A DNA stretch of 64,000 bases, taken from Synechococcus sp. PCC 7336 (GTDB lineage Bacteria; Cyanobacteriota; Cyanobacteriia; Thermostichales; PCC-7336). The notes under the pieces are model-generated. The model had not been told where the DNA came from. It saw nothing but the letters and a program-made list of their open reading frames with translations, and made no database searches. Made by a program: the position numbers and the translations under genes. Position 1 is the first letter of the stretch. Each line of letters starts with the position of its first letter. Below are positions 1 to 8,726 of the stretch, one piece after another. The stretch spans positions 3,780,008 through 3,844,007 of the forward strand of contig NZ_CM001776.1 of the NCBI RefSeq assembly GCF_000332275.1. Direction: 5' to 3'.

Positions 1-164
1 GGTAACCATCCGCTCGGCTTTACGTCGGCAATGAGTGGTTTTACATCTACCTGTTCTCCATCTGACACCCGTTTCTTACACCGTCTAACGATACTCTGAA
101 CGCGATCGCTATTCGCAATCCGAGCTAGTGGCTTATATCCAGCAAATTCTCCTTTGTAGGGCAT
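1..164 (-). CDS. Partial protein, probable NurA-like nuclease partner of HerA
   Basis: An ORF starts at ATG 164 and reads 54 codons to the window edge without a stop. It begins MPYKGEFAGYKPLAR and then continues with a charged stretch. The start lies three bases beyond the stop of the HerA-like gene, so the two are almost certainly co-transcribed. HerA-family ATPases are commonly encoded with the NurA nuclease, and the N-terminus (MPYxGEFA) resembles my recollection of NurA-domain proteins. The catalytic part is outside the window, so the identity is an inference from context plus a short N-terminal match. It could be another HerA-associated effector. Confidence 0.5.
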   Translation of the reverse strand, partial: MPYKGEFAGYKPLARIANSDRVQSIVRRCKKRVSDGEQVDVKPLIADVKPSGWL

Positions 165-167
165 CGG

Positions 168-2342
168 CTAAGCTCCTTCTGAGTTCTGAGAGGAAGAGGT
201 TTCCGGCTTAACAAGCTGGAGCATAAATTCTCGCACCTGTACCGGGACCACGAAAGGGTTCGAAATTGTCTTGACGCGAAGGAAGCCTTTGTCTTGGGCA
301 CGGAGGATCGAACCTTCAAAGTCAGCAAAGTCGTAGAACTTTCGCAACTCGCGCGTTTCATCAGTGTTGTTAAGATGGCCGATGAACCAGTTCGAGGTGT
401 TCTTCAGAATATTCTTTTGAATACTCGATACCTCCTGCGTGACATAAATCAAGCCGAGATTGTACTTTGCGCCCTCCTTTGCTGTGCGAACCCAGATGTC
501 GCGGTAATCGGTCTCTCGATCAGATGGCAGAAGGTTGTGGGCTTCCTCTGCATAAATGAGGATATTCGGTATATCCTCATTCGGCCGCCCTTGGCGAAAA
601 GCCTCTTTATTGCAGTCGAAAATGCGCTGTACAATTCGTCGAGCCGAAGCATCGTTTACTACTTCGTCTCCACTCGATTGATCGACGACGATAAGTTTTC
701 CGTCAGCTAGCGCATCGTAGATATCATCCGCGTAGTCGCTTGATGTTTCTGGTGTGTGCTGTGAGCGAGCCTGTCCAATAAGTTGAGCGCCGTTTGGGCG
801 AGCGATCATCTCCAGGATGGCTCGAAGGTCTCCATCAGCCCAAGCCTCACCTGACGAGGAGTTCTGAATATAGTCATTCTCAAAATCCTTATAGGCTTTG
901 GTACTCATGAATTGGTAAAGCGCTGCGAATGCGATTGCCAAGCGGCTCCACCCTGGCTCGTTAGCACTGAAGGCACTCGCAGCTGCAACAAACTCAGGTT
1001 CTCCGCTATTCGTCAAAGCATTAATCAGCTCCTTGTTGAAAAGTGACCTGTTTCCTGGACCACGCGTGCTTGGACGAGTGCTCGGAGGCGCATTCAGCCC
1101 AGCTTTTTCCAACAGCGTTCGGTACGCCAACACTCGTCGGGAGTAACGAGTCCGATCCCCCCAGTCTGCTCCAGGCTCTAGCGGCTGCATACGAACTTGC
1201 TGGAAATTCTGGATGTACTTTGAATCTCTTGCCGGAAGAACGTTATCGATAATCTCTTTCCCAATGGGCAGATTTTCCTCAACATGGAAATTGAGAAGCA
1301 TGTACCGTCTGTCAGGATCGTTAGGGTGCGGGAGGATACCATAGGTAATGACATCGTCTGCAATGCCGTCTTCGTGCGCACGCCACACGTTCTTAAGAGC
1401 GTTTGGTGCTTCGCCACCTGAGTCTTGAGCATTGGCGTTTGCGTATTCTCCGTTAGGATCGAAGATAATTTGACCCACACGTCTTGGTACGTGCGTGCTG
1501 TAGCGGAGGTCAAAGACCGCCTTCGCAATAATCTTCGTCGTGTTCGACTTGCCTGTTCGAGTCATTCCGAACAGTGCGCTCTTCTGTCCCAGTAAATCTT
1601 CCGGTACAATCGTCACCCGTACATCGCGAACGCCCTGAAATGCGCGATTCGTAGAAGCATAACGAACCTCACCAATACCAACGCCAGTAGTTGCGCCACC
1701 ATCGCGGTAGTTCACGATCTGTTGGAGTGCCTCATCATTTGGCTTATACACCTTCAGGCCCCGATTAGGGTAATAGTTCGAGAGATCGGCCCCGAAGCAG
1801 AGTTTTAATCTATGTTCATTTATTTCGTTCTTGGGAGGGCGAAGGTAGAACGTCCCAATTACACGACACCGAACGCCAGCAAAGCTCAGGAGCCCTGCAG
1901 TATGATGATCCATCACGCTAGAATCATCCCAATGTTCTTCCCCTGGGCCAGCAACTTGCCGCGCAGCTTGTACACGCACCCTTGTTGCTTCGTCATCATT
2001 TGGTAATGGTGCAGCATCCATCACACGCAATAAGAGAACCGAGCTATCCTCTTTGCTGTAATCAAAAGTCTCACCTGGTACGATTCTTGTGGCCACAAGA
2101 AAACTTAACCCTGGAATGCCACCGACTTCCTGCCGATGGGAGTCATGGATCTGTACGAGGGCAGTTTCATATCCCAACGAAAAGACTTCACCGACGTACT
2201 GCTTCTGTTGAACGAGCATGCCAAGTATTTCCGCTGCCTCACGCTCAGTGTCGCCTGCCTCGTATCCATCTATTACACGCTCGATTCCAGAGGGCGGCGA
2301 TACAACATCACTCTGCCCATCAAGTAGGTCTTGTTGAATCAT
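168..2342 (-). CDS. HerA-like hexameric ATPase (DUF87 family)
   Basis: This protein of about 724 residues has the architecture of HerA/DUF87 DNA-pumping ATPases. A beta-rich N-terminal part (about residues 1-240, HAS-barrel position) is followed by a Walker A motif GMTRTGKSN near residue 260, the family's IIFDPNGEY segment near 293 and a Walker B-like ILIYAEEAH near 596. The tail carries TQEVSSI and WFIGHLNN, matching the sensor/arginine-finger region. HerA hexamers translocate DNA and work with nucleases in end resection or phage defence. The next gene starts three bases downstream and is probably the nuclease partner. GTG 2345 and ATG 2342 are adjacent possible starts, and neither has a clear ribosome site. 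Family assignment is firm; repair versus defence role is open. Confidence 0.9.
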   Translation of the reverse strand: MIQQDLLDGQSDVVSPPSGIERVIDGYEAGDTEREAAEILGMLVQQKQYVGEVFSLGYETALVQIHDSHRQEVGGIPGLSFLVATRIVPGETFDYSKEDSSVLLLRVMDAAPLPNDDEATRVRVQAARQVAGPGEEHWDDSSVMDHHTAGLLSFAGVRCRVIGTFYLRPPKNEINEHRLKLCFGADLSNYYPNRGLKVYKPNDEALQQIVNYRDGGATTGVGIGEVRYASTNRAFQGVRDVRVTIVPEDLLGQKSALFGMTRTGKSNTTKIIAKAVFDLRYSTHVPRRVGQIIFDPNGEYANANAQDSGGEAPNALKNVWRAHEDGIADDVITYGILPHPNDPDRRYMLLNFHVEENLPIGKEIIDNVLPARDSKYIQNFQQVRMQPLEPGADWGDRTRYSRRVLAYRTLLEKAGLNAPPSTRPSTRGPGNRSLFNKELINALTNSGEPEFVAAASAFSANEPGWSRLAIAFAALYQFMSTKAYKDFENDYIQNSSSGEAWADGDLRAILEMIARPNGAQLIGQARSQHTPETSSDYADDIYDALADGKLIVVDQSSGDEVVNDASARRIVQRIFDCNKEAFRQGRPNEDIPNILIYAEEAHNLLPSDRETDYRDIWVRTAKEGAKYNLGLIYVTQEVSSIQKNILKNTSNWFIGHLNNTDETRELRKFYDFADFEGSILRAQDKGFLRVKTISNPFVVPVQVREFMLQLVKPETSSSQNSEGA

Positions 2343-2345
2343 CAC

Positions 2346-2716
2346 GGTTTATTGGGGTGGGGAGTATGTATAACCATTTATTAGCCGAATTTTTTCCATA
2401 TGACACCCTTTTACAGGGTGAACAGACAGGAATTTCCGCATGAATTCCCAATCTAAGTGTTTAGATCGGCAAGTTTTTCGCAAAATAATCCTGTAATGCT
2501 TATATAGAAGGCTACTTTAAGCATGCCTTTGTCTGTTATCTCCACTCTGGTTGCCTAAGGTGCCAGAACATGTAATTAGATAGATTCTGAGCTGGTTGGC
2601 GTTCTATTTCACGATCTAGAGAGGGAACCGCACGAACTTGCGAAGCTAGGACCTGCATCCATCCAGCGGGGCTCGGGATCTACTAGAGTGGTTAGGGCAG
2701 ATTTTTGCAGGATGCG
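2346..2716. other. Divergent intergenic region, herA-like / argS
   Basis: This stretch separates the minus-strand HerA-like gene from plus-strand argS, so it should carry both promoters. I see no convincing ORF, RNA gene or repeat. The part near 2440-2530 is AT-richer than its surroundings, but I could not fix promoter boxes with confidence. Confidence 0.5.
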
Positions 2717-4498
2717 ATGGCCACTTCCACTCCGATTCCAGATCTCCTTGCAACCGAGCTGAAAGCGGCGATCGCCCGAGCCAGTGGGGCTGGAAAACTG
2801 GGGACGCTGACAGAACCCGAGCAGATCGCATTAGTGAATGTGGCGGTGGAGGTGCCGAACGACACTCAATATGGCGACTATGCCAGCCCCTGTGCGTTAG
2901 GCATGGCGAAGCTGTGCCGCATGGCCCCCCGCAAAATTGCCGAAGCGATCGCCGCCGAGATTTCCCTACAAGATATTGAAGTCTCCCTGGCCGGTCCGGG
3001 GTTTATCAACTTCCGCTTGGGACCCGTTTTTCTGCAAAACCAACTCCAGCAAATCTTTGACTTGGGGAACGACTACGGCAAGACTGCGAGCGAGCAACCC
3101 GAGAAGATCTTGCTCGAATTTGTCTCCGCCAACCCCACCGGTCCCCTACACGTCGGGCACGGGCGCTGGGCCGCGATCGGCTCGACCCTGGCCAACCTCT
3201 TGCACTGGGCCGGACATCAGGTGGACTGCGAATATTACATCAACGATGCTGGCAGCCAAATGCAGAATTTGGGGCGATCGCTGCAGGTGCGGCTGCGGCA
3301 GCAGCGGGGGGAAGATGTCGAGTTGCCCGACGACAGCTATCGCGGCACCTATTTAATTGAGCTGGCTCAAAAGCTGGAAGCCTCCGGCAAAACCTTGGAA
3401 ACCCTCGAAGACTATACCGACTATGCCTACGCCGAGCTGTTGCAGTGGCAGCGGGACACCTTGCACCAGCTCGGCACCGATTTCCAACAGTGGTTTAGCG
3501 AGCGTCGCTTGCACGCCTTAGATGGAGAGGGCCAAAGCGAAATCGATCGCACGTTGGCGCAACTGCAAGCGAAAGACTATCTCTACCGCGCCCACGCTGC
3601 CCGTCAGGACGAGATTGTCAAAGAGGGGGCCGAAGAGGCGGTCTATTTTAAAACAGCAGACTTTGGCGACGACAAAGATCGCGTGATTGAAAAAGGGGAC
3701 GGCCAGCGCACCTACCTCGCAGCTGATATCGCCTACCATCGCGACAAATTAGCGCGGGGCTACGATCGCCTCATCAACATTCTCGGAGCCGATCACCACG
3801 GCTATATCTCCCGCCTCAAAGCAAGTGTCGCAGCCTTCGGGTGCAGCCCCGACCATTTAGAAGTCTTACTCGGCCAATTTGTGAAGCTGTTCCGCACCAA
3901 TCCCGAAACTGGCGAGCGAGAAGAAGTCAAAATGTCCAAGCGCAGCGGCAACTTCGTCACGCTCAACGATTTGGTAGAGGACGAAGACATTGGCGTCGGT
4001 GTCGATGCGACTCGCTGGTTTTTGCTCAGTAACTCCGCCGATTCGCAAATCAATTTCGATCTGGACTTAGCCGTCAAACAAACCAACGACAACCCCGTCT
4101 TTTACGTGCAGTACGCCCACACCCGCTGCTGCTCTTTGCTGCGCATGGCGGCAGAAGCCGGATTAGAGATACCCAATCCCGCTAATATTCTCACTCGGGA
4201 GGGGGAGTTAATCTTTACCGAACCGGAAGAGCGCACACTGCTGATGTCACTGCTGACACTACCGGAAGGCTTGCAGCGGGCAGCGGACGATCGCGCCACC
4301 CATAAAGTGATTCGCTTGACGGAGGCGATCGCGACCGACTTTCACAAGTTCTACGATCGCTGCCGAATTTTGGGCAGTGTGCTGGCAGAAACTCCCGAAC
4401 TGGCTGAGGCTCGCTTAGCGGTAGTGGAGGCGACCCGTCAGGTATTGTTCAACCTGCTCGAAGGCATCTTGGCCATTAGCGCCCCCACTTCGATGTAG
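2717..4498 (+). CDS. argS: Arginyl-tRNA synthetase
   Basis: A class I synthetase of 593 residues that charges tRNA-Arg in the cytoplasm. It has the N-terminal Add-1 domain, the signature [16 protein letters not shown] with HVGH at about residues 145-148, a Rossmann core, KMSKRSGN at about 405 and the C-terminal helical anticodon-binding domain from about 470. I chose ATG 2717 over TTG 2705 because AGGA lies four bases upstream of it and the protein then starts [11 protein letters not shown], as expected for the family. Length is normal. The gene is monocistronic, with a tiny opposite-strand gene two bases past its stop. Confidence 0.97.
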   Translation: MATSTPIPDLLATELKAAIARASGAGKLGTLTEPEQIALVNVAVEVPNDTQYGDYASPCALGMAKLCRMAPRKIAEAIAAEISLQDIEVSLAGPGFINFRLGPVFLQNQLQQIFDLGNDYGKTASEQPEKILLEFVSANPTGPLHVGHGRWAAIGSTLANLLHWAGHQVDCEYYINDAGSQMQNLGRSLQVRLRQQRGEDVELPDDSYRGTYLIELAQKLEASGKTLETLEDYTDYAYAELLQWQRDTLHQLGTDFQQWFSERRLHALDGEGQSEIDRTLAQLQAKDYLYRAHAARQDEIVKEGAEEAVYFKTADFGDDKDRVIEKGDGQRTYLAADIAYHRDKLARGYDRLINILGADHHGYISRLKASVAAFGCSPDHLEVLLGQFVKLFRTNPETGEREEVKMSKRSGNFVTLNDLVEDEDIGVGVDATRWFLLSNSADSQINFDLDLAVKQTNDNPVFYVQYAHTRCCSLLRMAAEAGLEIPNPANILTREGELIFTEPEERTLLMSLLTLPEGLQRAADDRATHKVIRLTEAIATDFHKFYDRCRILGSVLAETPELAEARLAVVEATRQVLFNLLEGILAISAPTSM

Positions 4499-4500
4499 GG

Positions 4501-4614
4501 CTAGCCGCTGAAAAAGCCCACTAACAGAAAGCTGGCAAACCCCAGCAATGCGAGGACGAGTAGTACTTTGCCAGCATTCGGGCTGCCTTTCCATGAATAG
4601 TTCTTTTCGTTCAT
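4501..4614 (-). CDS. Small single-span membrane peptide, 37 aa, unknown
   Basis: An ATG at 4614 preceded by GAGG opens a 37-codon frame that ends convergently two bases from the argS stop. The peptide has a polar, lysine-containing N-terminus (MNEKNYSWKGSPNAGK) and one strongly hydrophobic helix (VLLVLALLGFASFLLVGFF), so it is probably a single-pass membrane protein with the N-terminus in the cytoplasm. Cyanobacteria encode many such peptides in thylakoid complexes, but I do not recognise this one as a known Psb, Psa, Pet or Ndh subunit. The ribosome site and clean hydrophobic pattern support a real gene; function unknown. Confidence 0.5.
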   Translation of the reverse strand: MNEKNYSWKGSPNAGKVLLVLALLGFASFLLVGFFSG

Positions 4615-4778
4615 AACGAAATCCTCGCAGTTTGTTAGGAAGCTTCATTGTACTCTGGCATCTCCCTCGGGGCGGGGAGCGGTCTAAGGCGAGTAAACGG
4701 TACAAGATTTATTACGGTCGCAGCCCGGACAACTCCCGATCGCGCTAGAAAGATAAAGCTCAACTTGTGGGAAGGGAA

Positions 4779-5390
4779 ATGGCAACGGCGTATTCGTGCG
4801 ACTTAGGAACGGGGCAGCGGGTAGCGATCGAGAATCGCGGTTCCCAAACTGTTGTCACGATGATGAGTACTGCGCCCGGACAGCAGCAACAGGCTAGCAG
4901 CGGATTGGCAACTGGAGCGTGGACCAATCCTCCCACACTATTTCAGCTCGGGAGTAGCTTCATCCTGAAAATTGATTCGGAAATCGGCCAACACTTCATC
5001 CAGTTACAGGGCAGTAGTTTGAGTGCGATGCACTATGCCCCGTCCCTCCAGAACGCTCGCAGCTTGCCATTACAACAGACTGCAGCCGTAGCGAGCCAAC
5101 AACAGCAAGGCCAAAACGCCGCACAAGTCCCGCCCATGCAGCCTATGCCCCCCATGCAGCCCATGCAGCCCATGCAGCCTATGAAACCTATACAGCCCAT
5201 GAAAATGGGAGATATGGAAATGCAAGCCAATCCAATGCAAATGCGGATGGGAGATATGGAAATGAGTATGGGTCACTCGGCGCTAGGAGCCTCTCAAACA
5301 AAGGCAGGTCGAAAATTTTGTTCGCAGTGCGGCAGTAGTCTGAAGTCCGGCGATCGCTTTTGCTCCAATTGCGGACATCGCCTAGACTAA
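4779..5390 (+). CDS. Zinc-ribbon protein with Met/Gln/Pro-rich linker
   Basis: The 203-residue protein has three parts. Residues 1-90 look like a small beta-rich globular domain (MATAYSCDLGTGQRVAIENRG). Residues about 95-165 form a low-complexity linker with PMQP and GDMEM repeats, very rich in Met, Gln and Pro. The C-terminus is a four-cysteine zinc ribbon, FCSQCG followed after ten residues by FCSNCG. ATG 4779 was chosen because GGGAAGGGA lies just upstream, whereas GTG 4767 has no site. Such C-terminal zinc ribbons often mediate protein or nucleic-acid contacts. The Met-rich linker could bind copper, but nothing shows that. Function unknown. Confidence 0.75.
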   Translation: MATAYSCDLGTGQRVAIENRGSQTVVTMMSTAPGQQQQASSGLATGAWTNPPTLFQLGSSFILKIDSEIGQHFIQLQGSSLSAMHYAPSLQNARSLPLQQTAAVASQQQQGQNAAQVPPMQPMPPMQPMQPMQPMKPIQPMKMGDMEMQANPMQMRMGDMEMSMGHSALGASQTKAGRKFCSQCGSSLKSGDRFCSNCGHRLD

Positions 5391-5445
5391 CGGTATGGCA
5401 ACCCATCAAGGCTCAGCGAGCTATTGATTGATAATTCTCTCTCAC

Positions 5446-5832
5446 TCAGATACACTGAGACCTCCCTAGCTGAGCATCTACTGACTTGGACTGAGGAAGT
5501 TCTGATTTCAAGTTTTCGACTTGGCGGTGGAGGTCTGGGAGCTTGTTGCAAATCACATCCCAAATGATTTCGTCGTCGATGCTGAAGTATGCACGAGCAA
5601 CGATGTCTCGCAATCCGGCGATTTTACGCCATTCAATCTGGGGATAGCGATCGCGGATATCAATAGGAATATTTTTGACCGCCTCTCCAATGATTTGGAG
5701 ATTATACATGACGGCATCGAAGGTGAGTTCGTCTGAGGTTAAGCTTTCTCGGGTCGCGTTGGCGGTATAGCGGTCGATTTTAGCAATACTGGTAAGGATA
5801 TCGTCGAGGTATAGGGTGAGGTTACGTGACAT
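5446..5832 (-). CDS. HepT-like HEPN protein (DUF86) lacking the catalytic His
   Basis: A 128-residue all-helical HEPN protein of the HepT/DUF86 family, the RNase toxin half of MntA-HepT modules. The usual RX4-6H active site (R-D-x-x-x-H-x-Y in this family) here reads LRDIVARAYF, so the histidine position is arginine (codon CGT) while the Arg and the Tyr AMPylated in other HepTs remain. The start ATG 5832 overlaps the upstream mntA-like gene by 11 bases, the normal arrangement in which the nucleotidyltransferase comes first. With His missing the protein may be a dead RNase, a partner for other HEPN proteins, or a first step of decay. Family call firm; activity doubtful. Confidence 0.9.
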   Translation of the reverse strand: MSRNLTLYLDDILTSIAKIDRYTANATRESLTSDELTFDAVMYNLQIIGEAVKNIPIDIRDRYPQIEWRKIAGLRDIVARAYFSIDDEIIWDVICNKLPDLHRQVENLKSELPQSKSVDAQLGRSQCI

Positions 5833-6127
5833 CAATTGCTTCCTCTAGCACAATGGCACGGATTTGGGGTTTGAGCGATCTCTTAGTCACGAGATCGACG
5901 GGTCTGTTGAAGAGGTCTTCGAGGAAGAATTTTAAGTCCATGTAGCGATCGAAGGTAGTATTGCCTTCAAATTCCACGAGAAAATCTAAATCGCTGATTT
6001 CTGTGGCTTCGTCGCGAGAGGCAGAGCCAAACAGGGAAAGGGAGGTTACGCCGTAGCTGTGGATGGTATCTAGACGATCCCGTAGGCGAGTGAGAATGGT
6101 TTGTCGGTAGGAGGAAGTAGCTGACAT
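5822..6127 (-). CDS. MntA-like minimal nucleotidyltransferase antitoxin
   Basis: A 101-residue minimal nucleotidyltransferase with the defining GSX10DXD motif (LFGSASRDEATEISDLDFLV) near residues 32-51. In characterised MntA-HepT pairs this enzyme AMPylates a tyrosine next to the HEPN active site and so silences the toxin. It is first in a two-gene operon and its 3' end overlaps the HepT-like gene. The nucleotidyltransferase motif looks complete, in contrast to the altered HEPN motif of its partner. Confidence 0.9.
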   Translation of the reverse strand: MSATSSYRQTILTRLRDRLDTIHSYGVTSLSLFGSASRDEATEISDLDFLVEFEGNTTFDRYMDLKFFLEDLFNRPVDLVTKRSLKPQIRAIVLEEAIDVT

Positions 6128-6399
6128 AACTGGGGGTACGTCTGTTTAATCACTGTAGAGGGCCGAATAACTCAACTAGCAGCACAACAGAGATCGACTC
6201 TACTAGCCGCGCAGTTAGAAGGCATTGGGGAATACAATGGATCTCCTGCATCAATGCTGAGATGGGAGTGCTGAAATTGCTGAACTGATTGGTATACTTA
6301 GCTCTCAGGATAGCTCAGAATGCTGTTCGGCAGTTCGACAGCAGGGGCTGAGCTCCATTTGTGCAAGAGGTTTCGGATCTCAGGAGTTTCAAATTACAC

Positions 6400-7167
6400 A
6401 TGACTTACTGCCTAGGGATCATTAATCGCTTTGGCATTGTGATGGCCAGCGACTCTCGCACCAATGCAGGCACAGATTATATATCGGCATATAAAAAGAT
6501 TTTTGATTTATCCCTGCCTGGAGAAAGAGTTCTTGTTATTTGCGTATCCGGCAATCTTTCAATCACCCAAGGGGTGATGACCCGTCTAAAGCGAGATATT
6601 CGCGATCGGACAGAAATCAATCTGCACACCTTTTCCAATATGTTTGATGTCGCCGCCTATACCGGGGAAAAAATTCGAGAAGTTCAAAGCAAAGATCGAG
6701 ATTGGTTGGAGAAAGATAATATTGATTATAGTTGTAGCTTTTTACTTGGAGGACAAATTAAAGGGGAAGAGCCACAACTCTATTTGATCTATTCTCAGGG
6801 GAACTTCATTCAGGCAACTATGGAGACACCCTTTTTACAACTTGGAGAAACCAAATATGGGAAACCGATCCTCGATCGCACTGTGACTTATGAAACCTCC
6901 CTTAGCGACCTGGCAAAATGCGCGTTGCTATCAATTGACTCGACGATGAAATCCAATATTTCTGTTGGCCCTCCCATTAATTTGATCCTGTATAGAAATG
7001 ATAGCCTAGAGCTCGATCATACGTTGCAATTACGTCTTGGCGATCCCTATTTGGCCAAAATCCGCAAGCTATGGGAGCAGTCTCTGCGCCAAGCTTTTGA
7101 GGCAATGCCAGATATCGAATGGCAAGCGGAAGAGAACGGGCTGGAAGATGAAATTTTAATTGATTAG
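6400..7167 (+). CDS. Anbu-type proteasome-like peptidase
   Basis: A 255-residue Ntn-hydrolase of the Anbu (ancestral beta-subunit) family. It starts MTYCLGI, leaving Thr2 as the presumed N-terminal nucleophile after Met removal, followed by the family block GIVMASDSRTNAG and a lysine in AYKKIFDL at the expected place. The start was set at ATG 6400 because CAGGAG lies about 13 bases upstream and the family begins MTYCxG; the GTG at 6361 would add a useless extension that buries the nucleophile. Anbu forms ring- or spiral-shaped homo-oligomers. Its usual operon partners (circularly permuted ATP-grasp, alpha-E and transglutaminase-like genes) are absent, so this copy is an orphan. Confidence 0.9.
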   Translation: MTYCLGIINRFGIVMASDSRTNAGTDYISAYKKIFDLSLPGERVLVICVSGNLSITQGVMTRLKRDIRDRTEINLHTFSNMFDVAAYTGEKIREVQSKDRDWLEKDNIDYSCSFLLGGQIKGEEPQLYLIYSQGNFIQATMETPFLQLGETKYGKPILDRTVTYETSLSDLAKCALLSIDSTMKSNISVGPPINLILYRNDSLELDHTLQLRLGDPYLAKIRKLWEQSLRQAFEAMPDIEWQAEENGLEDEILID

Positions 7168-7272
7168 CACAGCAATCAATGTCTCGATCCGTTGTAGCCT
7201 TTAAGAAGATATACTTAGGAACTGTCATCGGTTAGGCAACTGTGTCATCAATAGCCTAAAACGAGGTGTAGG

Positions 7273-7645
7273 ATGCGTCGCTACGCACTCAGAGACGATC
7301 GGTGGGAGAAGATAAAAGACTTTCTGCCAGGACGTGAGGGGCATGAGAGCGACCCAGCCATTTGAGGAACCCAACGGCCTTTGACCTGACGGCAGGACAG
7401 TGCTGCGATCTAGATGGCTCCGATGTTTTGCTGGAGCTACTGGGTGATGGTGTGGAGGCGCTCTTAGCCGATAGACGTACGATGCCGATGAGCCTGTGCG
7501 TCAGCGCTTGTCAGCCAAGTGTGCTGCGGTGATTCCTCCCAGGTCCAATCGCCAGTCCCCTTGTTAGTATGACAAGCATCTCTACAAAGGCCCGCCATTT
7601 GATTGAGAACTTTTTTGCCAAGCTCAGGCAATATTGCTTAACATA
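7273..7645 (+). pseudogene. IS5-family transposase remnant
   Basis: The conceptual translation opens with MRRYALRDDRWEKIKDFLPG at 7273, the start of IS5-type transposases. It stops after about 31 codons, resumes with matches to the middle (PTAFDLTAGQ near 7380, ALLADR near 7455) and ends with YDKHLYK and IENFFAKLRQY near 7570-7635. An internal deletion and several frame changes separate the pieces. I found no terminal inverted repeats or target duplication. It is a dead insertion filling the gap between the Anbu and exporter genes. Confidence 0.8.
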
Positions 7646-7673
7646 TATATAAGTTAATTATTTTTCCCTGCGT

Positions 7674-8726
7674 ATGTACTTGCACTCTGCCCATACTCCC
7701 CTCTGGCAACGCTCGATTCCATTGATGCCGTTTGTCTTGTGGGGATCGGGCATGGTGGTGATGAAAGGACCGCTAGCTGCAGCTTCACCGATGTTTATTG
7801 CCACCATGCGGCTGTTGCCTGCGGGCATCCTCGTGCTTGTGGCGATGTGGGTGGCGCAGCAGTGGTTGGGGTTCGAGAAGCGATCGCTGGTGCCGCGCGG
7901 TTGGACGGCGTGGCTGTGGGTGATTGCCTTTGGCCTGATTGATGGTTCGCTTTTCGAAGGCTTGCTAGTGGAAGGCTTGCAAGAGACCGAGGCGGGCTTG
8001 GGGTCAGTTTTGATCGATACTCAGCCGATTGCGGTTGCCATGATGGCAGCAGTATTTTACCGAGAGCGGCTGGGATGGTTGGGCTGGCTGGCGATGCTCG
8101 CAGGAGTCTGCGGCATTACAACCATTGGCCTTTCGCCCGAGTGGGGTTCCGAGGGCTTAGTGTGGACCGACGTGACGGTTTCGACCGGCACCATTTTGAT
8201 GTTGCTGGCAGCACTGTCGATGGCGATCGCCACCGTGATGATGCGGCAAATTTGCAAACACGTCGACCCGATTGTGGCGACCGGCTGGCACATGGTCATC
8301 GGCAGCGTTCCCCTGATTGTTCGATCTGCGGCAACCGAAAGCCACCAATGGGATTTGCTCGCGCCCGCAGGTTGGTTGGCAGTGGTCTATATCGCCGCCT
8401 TCACCAGCGCATTGGCCTACGCCCTGTTTTTCTACAGCGCCTCCCGCGAGAACCTGACTCAACTCAGCTCGCTCACATTTCTGACACCCGTTTTTGCACT
8501 GGTCTTGGGCGGCATCTTTTTGCACGAGCAGTTAACCGTTGTGCAGTGGTGGGGCGCGATCTTGACGCTTGGCAGCGTGTACTGCATTCACCAGCGGGAC
8601 GAATTGATGGAGCGCTTGCAGGCTTGGGGGGAACCGATCCGGCAGGTGGAGGCGATCCGGCAGGTGGAGGCGATCGCGATCGAGGAGTCCGAACTGGTGC
8701 GCGAACCGGTTGAGGTCGGTCGTTGA
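7674..8726 (+). CDS. EamA/DMT-family transporter
   Basis: A 350-residue inner-membrane protein with about ten hydrophobic helices arranged as two EamA repeats (first from FVLWGSGMVVMKGP, second from TILMLLAALSMAIATVMMRQ). Members export metabolites or amino acids; the substrate cannot be read from sequence. The hydrophilic C-terminal tail contains a perfect 18-bp in-frame tandem duplication (8635-8652 and 8653-8670) that doubles the hexapeptide IRQVEA. The stop codon overlaps the TTG start of the next gene, so the two are translationally coupled. Confidence 0.88.
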   Translation: MYLHSAHTPLWQRSIPLMPFVLWGSGMVVMKGPLAAASPMFIATMRLLPAGILVLVAMWVAQQWLGFEKRSLVPRGWTAWLWVIAFGLIDGSLFEGLLVEGLQETEAGLGSVLIDTQPIAVAMMAAVFYRERLGWLGWLAMLAGVCGITTIGLSPEWGSEGLVWTDVTVSTGTILMLLAALSMAIATVMMRQICKHVDPIVATGWHMVIGSVPLIVRSAATESHQWDLLAPAGWLAVVYIAAFTSALAYALFFYSASRENLTQLSSLTFLTPVFALVLGGIFLHEQLTVVQWWGAILTLGSVYCIHQRDELMERLQAWGEPIRQVEAIRQVEAIAIEESELVREPVEVGR

